DNA of 64,000 nucleotides from Maribacter caenipelagi. Its GTDB lineage: Bacteria > Bacteroidota > Bacteroidia > Flavobacteriales > Flavobacteriaceae. Shown in pieces: positions 34,914 through 43,125 of the stretch. Positions within the stretch are counted from its first letter, which is position 1, and every line of letters begins with the position of its first letter. The notes beneath the pieces are model-generated. The model did no database searches. It was not told where the DNA came from and worked only from the letters and a program-made list of their open reading frames with translations. The stretch lies in contig NZ_SNZW01000014.1 of assembly GCF_004364175.1 (NCBI RefSeq), positions 495,656-559,655 of the forward strand, read 5' to 3'. Made by a program: the position numbers and the translations under genes.

Positions 34914-36481
34914 TTGAAACCATTTTACATTTACTTCATTTTACTTCTAGCGCTAATTACATCTTGTAAAGAGGACCAAAACACCAATAGTATCAAAGAT
35001 TTGCCCAAAATAGCCATTGCCGGTTTGGGTATTGAAAGTAGTACGTTCTCCCCTGCCCTTACTACAGAAGAGGCGTTTCACGCCAAAGTAGGCGATTCGG
35101 TGTTTACGAGATATCCATTTTTACAGCCAGATTCCCTAAACAGAAAGAGAGCTAAATGGGTGCCAACACTAGTAGGTAAATCTTTACCTGGCGGCACGGT
35201 AACGCGCGAAGCCTATGAGTTATTGGTCACTAAAAGTTTGAAACTGCTGGAAGAGAACAAACCGTATGACGGACTTTTTTTTGATATTCATGGCGCAATG
35301 AGCGTTGTTGGCTTAGATGACCCAGAAGGTGATTTAATAATGCGCATTCGTGAAGTTATAGGAGATGACGTGCTAATTTCAACATCGATGGATTTACATG
35401 GCAATGTATCTGAAAGATTGGCAAAACACACCGATTTGATTACGGCTTACCGTATGGCACCACATGAAGATGCTATTGAATCTAAAAAGAGAGCGGTCAC
35501 CAATTTGATCGATCGGCTTGAAAGCGGTAAAGGAAAACCTGCATTTAAAGCATGGGTTCCTGTACCGATTTTGCTGCCCGGTGAAAAAACGAGTACCCGT
35601 TTGAACCTGGCAAAAGTCTTTATGCAAAAGTACCTACCGTGGCAGACCAAGAAGGGGTAATCGATGCTGCCGTTTGGATTGGGTATGCTTGGGCAGACGA
35701 ACCTAGAAACCATGCAGCTGTAATGGTTACCGGTGATAATAAAGAAAAGGTTGAAAAAGGTGCCGAGCAATTAGCGCAAAGCTTTTGGGATGTACGTAAT
35801 GAGTTCGAATTCGTAGCGCCTACTACAACTCTGGAGGAAAGCTTAAAATTAGCTCTAGAGAGTGATAAAAAACCTTATATAATCAGTGATATGGGAGATA
35901 ACCCTACCGCTGGAGGTGCTGGTGATGTTACTTGGACCTTAAAAGAATTATTGGCAAGACCGGAGTTTAAATCAACGAAAGGCAAATCTCTAATCTATGC
36001 CTCTATACCTGGACCTGAATTTGTTGAAAAAGCAATGGAAATCGGTGTTGGCGGAAAAATTAAAGCGGAAGCTGGAGCTACCGTTGATAATAGATTTGCC
36101 GGTCCTTTAACCTTAGAAGGGACTATTACCGCCATAAAAGAGGGCGATGTAAATGCCGAGATTGAAGTAGTGGTGAAAGTGGGCAATATTGATGTTATAG
36201 TTACCAAAAAACGAAAGCCCTACCACCACCTTAGCGATTTTACCAATTTAGGATTAGACCCTAAAAACACAGACATTGTGGTGGTTAAAATTGGATATTT
36301 AGTTCCTGAATTGTATGATATGCGTGGCGATTGGACTATGGCATTAACTCCTGGAGGAGTTGATCAAGACCTGAACAGATTAGGATATAAAAGAATCAAT
36401 AGACCTATGTTTCCTATAGATAGTGCTATGACGCAACCTAACTTAAAAGCTAGACTTATACCTGCTGCCGATTCTAAATAA
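34914..36481 (+). pseudogene. M81 family metallopeptidase (MlrC-like), broken by a -1 frameshift
   Basis: Two consecutive frames (to TAA 35658-35660, and on to 36481) together make one MlrC-type protein of about 520 residues. The first part has a lipoprotein signal (ITSC), DIHGAM and DLHGNVS, the likely zinc sites. The second part has WIGYAWADEPRN, SDMGDNPTAGGAGD and the C-terminal domain. Continuity is restored if one A is added to AAAA at 35612-35615, giving AKSLYAKVPTVADQEG across the joint. No ATG precedes the signal peptide; the best start is TTG 34914. MlrC relatives open cyclic peptides such as microcystin. It is either a decaying gene, a sequencing error in a homopolymer, or a slippage site. 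Confidence 0.8.
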
Positions 36482-37135
36482 TTATACAGTTATTGCCTTA
36501 TTTACGTAACGTCTGAAAGGGAGCATTTCTTTGTAGGCATTAACTAAATCGTCGTCAAAATTGACCTTGTTAGTTTCCTTAGTATCAAACTCATTAAAAA
36601 CGGCAAAGGTTTTGTTTTTAAGTAATTCTATATGCTTGTGGTCTTTGGCAAATCCTTTTGGTGCATTGGTAAGCTTAACGTCTTCATATAGTCCTCCAAA
36701 ACGAGTTTTGAAGGACTTTTTATTTAAAATTTTCACTAATTCTTCTCCGTCATAATCAATGGCATCACGAACGCTTCGTAATACTTTTGGTTCTGGTCTC
36801 CATAATCCGCCGGCAAAAATGCATCGGTCTATGCCCAGTTCAAAATAGAAATCCGCTGTTTTTGGCTTCTTGTCGAATCCCGCTCCAAAATGGTCTTTAT
36901 ATACGGGCTTATTCGGATGAAACATTAAATTATTGTTGATTCTATTAATGCCTTTTTTACCGGGAGTATCATAGTATTCGTCATCTATATAAGACAATCT
37001 AGTATTCATACTATTAAGCCAATCGATATATTCATCGCGTACTTGGTGGTACCATTTACGATTGGCATCCATCCATTCTTTAGAATTGTTTTTCTGTAAT
37101 TCTTTGAGGAATTCTATTTGGTTTTTGAAACTCAT
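36482..37135 (-). CDS. DUF2461 family protein
   Basis: 217 residues from ATG 37135. A frame extension upstream runs into the heptamer repeat and is rejected. Signatures of the family are the start FLKELQKNNSKEWMDANR, then GINRINNNLMFHPNKPVYKDHFGAGF (about 62-87), and FYFELG / FAGGLWRPEP. The family is widespread in bacteria and fungi and has no proven activity. Cytoplasmic. Its TAA touches the TAA of the M81 gene with no spacer. It is the last gene of a four-gene minus-strand group, though 220 bp of repeat separate it from the AIM24 gene. Confidence 0.82.
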   Translation of the reverse strand: MSFKNQIEFLKELQKNNSKEWMDANRKWYHQVRDEYIDWLNSMNTRLSYIDDEYYDTPGKKGINRINNNLMFHPNKPVYKDHFGAGFDKKPKTADFYFELGIDRCIFAGGLWRPEPKVLRSVRDAIDYDGEELVKILNKKSFKTRFGGLYEDVKLTNAPKGFAKDHKHIELLKNKTFAVFNEFDTKETNKVNFDDDLVNAYKEMLPFRRYVNKAITV

Positions 37136-37352
37136 TCGTTGGTTCTTGTTTCTCGGTAGTTGGTTGTTGGAATAAATCAAATTCAAGTTCAAGTGTCAAG
37201 TCCAAATGTACTTCCTAATTAGTACTTCGTCTTCCTATTCAAACTTAATACTTATGACTTTACCAAATACCCTCAAAAATTAGTCTATACTCTTTTTCTT
37301 ATTACTTAGTACTTTCTACTTAATACTTTTTACTATCTACTTTGTACTTACT
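37136..37352. repeat. degenerate heptamer-periodic intergenic repeat, copy 3
   Basis: The stretch begins with TTGGTTC TTGTTTC, passes TTGGTTG TTGGAAT, AATTCAAG TTCAAGT GTCAAGT, and ends in TACTTAG TACTTTC TACTTAA TACTTTT TACTATC TACTTTG TACTTAC (about 37302-37350). The 7-base period is visible almost throughout. It shares block order with the repeats at 2776-2903 and 3352-3530. Confidence 0.7.
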
Positions 37353-37358
37353 TATATC

Positions 37359-38156
37359 TTAAAATCGATTATCTCCACCAACAATATCTCCTAAAGTACC
37401 AAGAATACTTCCTTCTCCTTTATCTTTTCCTCCTCTTGGTATAGAAGCTAGAACTCTACCTGCTAAACGACTAAATGGTAATGATTGAATGTAAACAGTA
37501 CCTGGTCCTCTTAGGGTTGCGAAGAACAATCCTTCTCCACCGAAAACAGTATTTCTAATTCCGCCAACAAATTCAATATCGTAGTCTACTTCTTTGGTGA
37601 AACCAACAATACAGCCTGTATCTACTTTTAAGACTTCACCGGGAGCCAAGGTCTTTTTAGCTAAGGTTCCACCAGCATGTATAAACGACATACCATCGCC
37701 TTCTAGCTTTTGCATGATAAAGCCTTCGCCACCAAACAAACCACGACCTAGTTTTTTCGAAAATTCTATACCTACCGAAACCCCTTGTGCAGCGCATAAA
37801 AACGCATCTTTCTGGCAAATGAAGCGGCCGCCCATTTCAGAAAGATCAATTGCTAAAATTTTACCTGGATATGGAGAGGCAAAACTTACTTTCTTTTTAC
37901 CTTGCCCTATATTTAAAAATGCTGTCATGAAGAGACTCTCGCCTGTCAACATTCTTTTCCCTGCAGAAAATATTTTACCTAAAACGCTATTATCTTGATT
38001 ACTTCCATCACCGAAAATAGTATTCATTTTAATATTGGTATCCATCATCATAAAGCTACCTGCTTCGGCAACAACTGCCTCTTGCGGGTCTAGCTCAATT
38101 TCAACGTATTGCATTTCTTCTCCAAAAATCTCGTAATCTATTTCGTGTGCGTTCAT
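37359..38156 (-). CDS. TIGR00266 / AIM24 family protein
   Basis: 265 residues. It starts with EIFGEEMQYVEIELDPQE and EAGSFMMMD (about 10-40). It contains the glycine-rich double-stranded beta-helix repeats typical of AIM24, such as GEGFIMQKLEGDGMSFIHAGG, and ends with LPFSRLAGRVLASIPR. The mitochondrial homologue affects inner-membrane organisation; bacterial members have no fixed role. No signal peptide. It lies 68 bp after the PH-like membrane protein gene on the same strand and probably belongs to the same transcript. Confidence 0.87.
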   Translation of the reverse strand: MNAHEIDYEIFGEEMQYVEIELDPQEAVVAEAGSFMMMDTNIKMNTIFGDGSNQDNSVLGKIFSAGKRMLTGESLFMTAFLNIGQGKKKVSFASPYPGKILAIDLSEMGGRFICQKDAFLCAAQGVSVGIEFSKKLGRGLFGGEGFIMQKLEGDGMSFIHAGGTLAKKTLAPGEVLKVDTGCIVGFTKEVDYDIEFVGGIRNTVFGGEGLFFATLRGPGTVYIQSLPFSRLAGRVLASIPRGGKDKGEGSILGTLGDIVGGDNRF

Positions 38157-38223
38157 GTGTATTTTGTTTTTGATTGATGCTTATAAGTTGACTAAAGGAA
38201 TGGTTTGTTACAGCTAAGCTTTA

Positions 38224-38733
38224 TTATTTTGAAAGAGATTTTAATAATTGTTCCGGCTTTTGCGATCCAATAAGGTAATTTTGACCATTAGTTAGAGTTA
38301 AAGCAACTCCTTTTTTACCCTTTACATTATAGACCGTACCGTACTTTTTAGTTTTTCTGATCCCGTATCCCACAAAATCATAATCGATTTTCTTAGTCTC
38401 ATTAATATCACTTAGGTTAATTACTTTTTTAAAGAATAATAGATGACGAATTCTAATTTCATTGTTTAACACTACAACTTTAAGTTTAGATAATGCCAAA
38501 AATAAAATGGTAAGGATATAAATTAGTACGAATATAAATTGAAATATAGATATTCTACCTGATATCCATGATATGCTTGCATTACCTGAATCATCAGGAG
38601 TGTAACCGCCAAATACATTTAGAATACTACCTAAAATATTAAAAACTGTTAAAATTATTGGCGCCAGTATAATCAACCACAACCACCATTGTGTGAATTT
38701 TTGTGTTTCTTTAAACTGTAGACTTTCCTTCAT
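38224..38733 (-). CDS. membrane protein with PH-like C-terminal domain
   Basis: 169 residues from ATG 38733, 5 bp after the preceding stop. A longer frame from 38769 overlaps that gene. Two hydrophobic helices lie at about 17-42 and 60-85. The C-terminal cytoplasmic part, beginning LKVVVLNNEIRIRHLLFF, has the bPH2-like pattern: hydrophobic strand, 'IRIR', and a basic Arg/Lys loop. I infer a membrane-anchored PH-like fold and cannot name a function. Operon position between DUF4442 and AIM24 genes. Confidence 0.65.
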   Translation of the reverse strand: MKESLQFKETQKFTQWWLWLIILAPIILTVFNILGSILNVFGGYTPDDSGNASISWISGRISIFQFIFVLIYILTILFLALSKLKVVVLNNEIRIRHLLFFKKVINLSDINETKKIDYDFVGYGIRKTKKYGTVYNVKGKKGVALTLTNGQNYLIGSQKPEQLLKSLSK

Positions 38734-38738
38734 GCTGA

Positions 38739-39200
38739 CTATTTTTGTCTCTTCAACCTCACAGTCCATTCAAACTTAAAGGTACTTACCACTACTCCAT
38801 CTGTATTTACTCCCACAGATTTCATCCAAATGGTTTGTCCTTCTCCTGTAGCAATCGTTTTATCTAAAGCTTCTTTAATTAAGTGTCCGTCTTCACAAGT
38901 AAACGTGATTTTACCTGTAGCTTTCTTAGAAAAGTTTGCAGTATTATTTGCTACCAGCATAGAAATCTTCTTCCCTGTGGCTTCAATTTGGTCTATCATT
39001 AAAGCCCCTGTTGTTAATTCTGCTGCCATTCCCTGCACTGCCCAAAACATAGAATTAAACGGGTTCTGATTAAACCATCTATGCTTTACCGTTACCACAG
39101 ACCTGTTTTTATCTATTTCTCTTAAACGTACCCCGCACCACCATGCAGACGGTAGTTTAAAAAATGAGAACATGTTGATTTTACTAGGTGTTACCGCCAT
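38739..39200 (-). CDS. DUF4442 hotdog-fold protein (acyl-CoA thioesterase-like)
   Basis: 153 residues. Pattern of DUF4442: N-terminal helix KINMFSFFKLPSAWWCGVRL, then NPFNSMFWAVQGMAAELTTGA with the hotdog helix (about 46-66), then beta strands ending VSTFKFEWTVR. Relatives are thioesterase-like proteins acting on acyl-CoA or acyl-ACP, but a catalytic acid is not obvious. First gene of the minus-strand DUF4442, PH-like and AIM24 group; divergent from the DUF4870 gene, with an operator-like dyad in between. Confidence 0.8.
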   Translation of the reverse strand: MAVTPSKINMFSFFKLPSAWWCGVRLREIDKNRSVVTVKHRWFNQNPFNSMFWAVQGMAAELTTGALMIDQIEATGKKISMLVANNTANFSKKATGKITFTCEDGHLIKEALDKTIATGEGQTIWMKSVGVNTDGVVVSTFKFEWTVRLKRQK

Positions 39201-39273
39201 CTTATATAATAATTTTGATAAAAGTAGCTATTATTTACACCATACTAAAATGTTAAAATATTGTTAAATATTA

Positions 39274-39315
39274 GTACTATGCGTTACATAGTACCTTTTT
39301 TTAGCCATATATTTG
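39274..39315 (+). promoter_or_regulatory. promoter with overlapping operator-like dyad
   Basis: The -7 element TATATTTG (39308-39315) is a perfect TAnnTTTG. A weak -33 TTA at 39284 is 21 nt upstream. The perfect dyad GTACTATG (39274-39281) / CATAGTAC (39287-39294) covers that -33 position, a classic repressor layout. The DUF4870 gene starts 80 nt downstream, and a PadR repressor is encoded further along. Confidence 0.55.
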
Positions 39316-39394
39316 CATAGGAAGTTAATAGGTAATCAACGTAATTGGCTTTTACATAGTAATAAAATCAATCATCATCATCAACGAAACTATC

Positions 39395-39877
39395 ATGACA
39401 GAATCAGTAACAAAGCACGAAAGAAATCTCTCTGCACTTATACATGCAAGTACGTTTTCTAAATTCTTTATTCCGTTCGGGAACTTCATCATTCCTCTTG
39501 TATTATGGACTGCAAATAAAAAGGAATATGAATTCGTAGACCATAATGGAAAGCAAGCATTGAACTTTCAAATTAGCATACTACTCTACTCTATTCTTGT
39601 AGGTATGGTAAGTATCCCTTTTTTCTTAGGAGGATTTTTACCTAATATATTTGACTTTGATCACTTTGGTTTTTCAAACGTACACAGTTTCAACAATATT
39701 AATTTCAATTTTGATTCCGACGACTTTTTTGGTCCATGGATGATACCGGTAGGGTTACTAGGTCTGGCTCAATCTGCCTTATTTATTATCAATATCGTGT
39801 ACACCATATTAGCAACTATAAAAACAAATGAAGGTGAAGTTTTTGAATATCCCTTCACTATTAAATTTATTAAATAG
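39395..39877 (+). CDS. DUF4870 (Tic20-like) membrane protein
   Basis: 160 residues. The family start is SALIHASTFSKFFIPFGNFIIPLVLW, then EYEFVDHNGKQALNFQI (about 47-63), followed by further membrane segments (65-85 and 113-145). An Asn/Asp/Phe-rich loop (about 88-112) is poorly conserved. Such proteins are found next to PspC and PadR genes in Bacteroidota and share a fold with Tic20-like translocon proteins; the role is unknown. It has its own promoter with a dyad over the -33 box. Confidence 0.85.
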   Translation: MTESVTKHERNLSALIHASTFSKFFIPFGNFIIPLVLWTANKKEYEFVDHNGKQALNFQISILLYSILVGMVSIPFFLGGFLPNIFDFDHFGFSNVHSFNNINFNFDSDDFFGPWMIPVGLLGLAQSALFIINIVYTILATIKTNEGEVFEYPFTIKFIK

Positions 39878-40061
39878 AATTATCAGTTTACATTATATAT
39901 CGGGTATTCATCACACCCTTAAGAGTTTATTTATCAATCAAAAAAATCAATCAGGATGTTTATTCATCGAACAAAAAACGAACAGTTAACCTATGCAGAC
40001 AACAGACACGATGGAGCAATCCCCTCCGAAAGCGGGACTGCATAAAAAGCAAAAAGAGATT

Positions 40062-40397
40062 ATGAATGTAGAAAATACAAAAGCACAAATGCGTAAAGGG
40101 GTTTTGGAGTATTGTATCCTGTCCATTTTAAATGGTCATGATAAATATGCTTCTGAAATCTTAGGAACGCTGAAAGATGCAAAAATGCTTGTAGTGGAAG
40201 GTACCATTTATCCACTGCTGACCAGATTAAAGAATGCAGGACTTCTAAACTACCGTTGGGAAGAATCTACTTCTGGTCCACCAAGAAAATACTATACATT
40301 AACCGAGACCGGTAAAATATTCCTTAAAGAATTAGATACCACTTGGGACGAATTAAGAAAAGCCACCAACCTGGTAACCAACTCAAAAAACAGCTAA
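40062..40397 (+). CDS. PadR family transcriptional regulator
   Basis: 111 residues from ATG 40062, preceded by AAAAAGAGATT. A 23-residue upstream extension looks like leader sequence and is rejected. A single winged-HTH PadR domain is seen: QMRKGVLEYCILSIL, GTIYPLLTRLKNAGLL and PPRKYYTLTETG (wing), with a short C-terminal helix, so it is the PadR-s2 type. In this family the regulator usually represses an adjacent membrane-protein gene. PspC follows after 2 nt. The dyad upstream of DUF4870 is a candidate target. Confidence 0.9.
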   Translation: MNVENTKAQMRKGVLEYCILSILNGHDKYASEILGTLKDAKMLVVEGTIYPLLTRLKNAGLLNYRWEESTSGPPRKYYTLTETGKIFLKELDTTWDELRKATNLVTNSKNS

Positions 40398-40399
40398 TC

Positions 40400-42190
40400 A
40401 TGAACAAGACAGTAAATATAAATTTAGCGAACATGCTCTTCCATATCGACGAAGAGGCATATAACATAATGCGTAGGTATTTAGAATCTGTAAAACGTTC
40501 TTTTGCCAACACACCGGGCAGCGATGAAATCATTGCCGATATAGAAGCCCGTATAGCCGAACTTTTTCATGACAAACTAGAGAATGAAAGACAGGTAATC
40601 ACTCAAAAAGAAGTAGACGAAGTTATCGCCATAATGGGGCAACCTGAAGATTATATGGTAGACGAAGACATATTTGAAGATGAACCTAGAGTTAAATCTT
40701 CTTCTACTAAGGGTAGAGTAAAAAAATTATACAGAGATACAGAAAAGAAATATGTTGCTGGCGTATCTGCCGGTTTAGCACACTATTTCGGTATTGATCC
40801 TTTATGGATTCGCTTACTTTGGATTTTCTTGACCATTTTCACTTGGGGAGGATTTATCTTCATTTACGGATTACTTTGGATTCTTATTCCTGAAGCAAAA
40901 ACTACTGCTCAAAAATTGGATATGAGCGGCGAAACGGTCAATATCAGTAATATTGAGCGTAAGGTTAAAGAGGGTTTTGATGACGTAGCGGATCGTGTAA
41001 AAAGTGTGGACTATGAAAAAGTAGGAGACACCGTCAAAAAAGGAGGTAAAACAATTTTTGACACCTTTGGTGATATTGTAATGTTCCTTTTCAAAATCTT
41101 CGGTAAATTCATTGGTATTCTTTTAGTTATCATTGGTGCCGCAACATTGATAGGGCTTTTTGTGGGTATGTTTACCGTTGGTATTTTAGACATTATTCAT
41201 GTACCTGGCATTGATTTTTATAATGTGGTCAACTCTACCAACTTACCGATTTGGGTAGTATCGTTGTTTGCATTTTTTGCCATCGGTATTCCGTTTTTCT
41301 TCTTAATGTATTTAGGATTAAAAATATTGGTAAACAATTTGAAATCTATTGGTACCGTTGCAAAATTCTCTTTGTTAGGCTTATGGCTAATTTCAATTAT
41401 ATGTTTGGTCATCTTTGGTATTAGAGAAGCTGCAGCACATGCGTACACTGGTAGCACATCTGTTGAACAAGAGATTACTACAGTGATCCCATCAGATACT
41501 TTGAATATTAGATTAGTTTCTACAGATGAGTACGATTATGAAAAGGATATGCACATGGGCGACACCTTTATTTCTTATGACGAAGCCGGTAACAAGGTTT
41601 TGGTTTCTGATGATGTAAGATTTCGTATTCGTAAATCGAAAGATACCTTAGTTCGGGTTCAAATTAGAAGAGAAGCTGACGGACCATCGAATAGAGAAGC
41701 AAAGGATATTGCTAGTCAAATTATCTATGAATATGAAGTAAACGGTAATACCATTTCGTTTGATGATTATTTGACCACACAAGGGCCTAAGTTCAAAGAT
41801 CAAGAGGTTCGCGTAAATATATTTTTGCCAGTTGGTACCATTTTAACCTACGACCAGACAAATTCTAGAGATTGGATTACGACCGTTAATACCGATAGAG
41901 ATGTTGAAGGTCTAGAAGGATATATTTGGAAAATGACCGAAAGCGGAGAGCTAGAATGTCAAGATTGTCCGGAGTTCATTGAAATGAGCGATGAAGAGGA
42001 TAACAGCTCTAATCGTATCAATATTAATGAAAATGGTATCGATATCAATATTAATGATAATGGCGATAAAGGGAAAATCATCATCAACGAAAACGGAATT
42101 GACATAGACGTTAATGATAATGGAGAATCTTTTAAAATGAAGTTGGATCAAAATGGCGTGAAGGTGGATACTAACGATAGTATCAACTAA
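40400..42190 (+). CDS. PspC domain membrane protein
   Basis: 596 residues from ATG 40400. The N-terminal ~90 residues form a cytoplasmic region with EIIADIEARIAELF. A PspC domain follows (about 105-165, RDTEKKYVAGVSAGLAHYFG then two hydrophobic stretches), then at least three more helices (about 215-350) and a long C-terminal domain. The last ~60 residues hold Asn/Asp-Gly repeats of about 20 residues (INENGIDININDNG, INENGIDIDVNDNG). The protein probably senses or buffers envelope stress, by analogy to phage-shock PspC. It forms a unit with the PadR gene, which overlaps its leader closely. Confidence 0.87.
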   Translation: MNKTVNINLANMLFHIDEEAYNIMRRYLESVKRSFANTPGSDEIIADIEARIAELFHDKLENERQVITQKEVDEVIAIMGQPEDYMVDEDIFEDEPRVKSSSTKGRVKKLYRDTEKKYVAGVSAGLAHYFGIDPLWIRLLWIFLTIFTWGGFIFIYGLLWILIPEAKTTAQKLDMSGETVNISNIERKVKEGFDDVADRVKSVDYEKVGDTVKKGGKTIFDTFGDIVMFLFKIFGKFIGILLVIIGAATLIGLFVGMFTVGILDIIHVPGIDFYNVVNSTNLPIWVVSLFAFFAIGIPFFFLMYLGLKILVNNLKSIGTVAKFSLLGLWLISIICLVIFGIREAAAHAYTGSTSVEQEITTVIPSDTLNIRLVSTDEYDYEKDMHMGDTFISYDEAGNKVLVSDDVRFRIRKSKDTLVRVQIRREADGPSNREAKDIASQIIYEYEVNGNTISFDDYLTTQGPKFKDQEVRVNIFLPVGTILTYDQTNSRDWITTVNTDRDVEGLEGYIWKMTESGELECQDCPEFIEMSDEEDNSSNRININENGIDININDNGDKGKIIINENGIDIDVNDNGESFKMKLDQNGVKVDTNDSIN

Positions 42191-42303
42191 TTACAGTTCA
42201 CACATCTAAAACGACAATTCAGTATTTATTAATCGTAGAGGAATTTAAAAACAATCATTTTTACATCATCATAAAATAGTAATCAATCAATAAACGAACA
42301 ATC

Positions 42304-43035
42304 ATGACAACATTAGTAAGAATAACAGTAGCACTCGTATTAGCCCTATTACTTTCATCTTGTGGCTTTGATATCAACTTCGGAGATTTTGGATCTGGCG
42401 AAAAAGGTAATGGCGTAGTCGTTGAAGAGACCAGAGAGATCACAGGCGATTTTACAGAAGTTTCTAGCTCTGAAGGTTTAGAAGTTTTCATAACCCAAGG
42501 TCCTGATTTTGACATTGCAGTTGAAGCAGATGAAAACATCATTGACCTAATTGGTACAGATATTAAAAATGGAAAATTAAGAATTCACTGTATCGAAAAC
42601 ATTGGTCGCTCTACTAAAAAGATATATGTAACGATGCCTAATGTAACTTCATTGTCTGCATCAAGCGGTGCTCACTTAACTACCGAAAATAAAATTCAGT
42701 CAGATAAATTAGAGGTCGATGCTAGTAGCGGTGCCATTATCAATGCAAATGTATTTGTAACCAATATGGATATAGATGCCAGTAGCGGTGCAAATATATC
42801 TTTAGAAGGTTCAGCAAAAGAAGTGTATGTAGACGCAAGTAGCGGTGCAAATATTAGAGCTAAAGACTTATCAACTCTAGTAGCAACGGCAGATGCCAGT
42901 AGTGGTGCAAATATAAGTATCGATGTTACCGAGAATTTAACCGCAGAAGCTTCTAGTGGTGGTAATATCTCATATAAAGGTGACCCATCTGTACAAAAGA
43001 ACAAATCAGTTTCTGGTAGCGTGCACAAATACTAA
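42304..43035 (+). CDS. DUF2807 / head GIN domain lipoprotein
   Basis: 243 residues. Lipoprotein signal ends in LLSSC (about C20), followed by GFD and an acidic linker. The family start is EITGDFTEVSSSEGLEVFITQG. The C-terminal half repeats a DASSGANI-type motif about six times at roughly 18-20 residue spacing, which implies a right-handed beta-helix. Periplasmic or surface protein; DUF2807 proteins often follow PspC genes in Bacteroidota and may act with them in envelope maintenance. 113 bp after pspC and followed by a terminator. Confidence 0.87.
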   Translation: MTTLVRITVALVLALLLSSCGFDINFGDFGSGEKGNGVVVEETREITGDFTEVSSSEGLEVFITQGPDFDIAVEADENIIDLIGTDIKNGKLRIHCIENIGRSTKKIYVTMPNVTSLSASSGAHLTTENKIQSDKLEVDASSGAIINANVFVTNMDIDASSGANISLEGSAKEVYVDASSGANIRAKDLSTLVATADASSGANISIDVTENLTAEASSGGNISYKGDPSVQKNKSVSGSVHKY

Positions 43036-43061
43036 AAATCACATCAATCAATTCAACTTTT

Positions 43062-43093
43062 AAACCCACTGAAATATCAGTGGGTTTTCATTT
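43062..43093 (+). terminator. rho-independent terminator
   Basis: AAACCCACTGA (43062-43072) pairs perfectly with TCAGTGGGTTT (43077-43087) around a 4-nt loop, followed by TTCATTTT. It closes the PadR-PspC-DUF2807 unit. Confidence 0.88.
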
Positions 43094-43125
43094 TGTAGTC
43101 TTTGCCTAATCTGTATATTAGTGGT

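Noticed and set aside
34914..36481. Two separate genes
   Set aside because: The parts are complementary halves of one M81 protein, and sequence continuity is restored by one base.
37136..37192. N-terminal extension of the DUF2461 protein
   Set aside because: The extra residues are encoded by heptamer repeat sequence; the family starts at ATG 37135.
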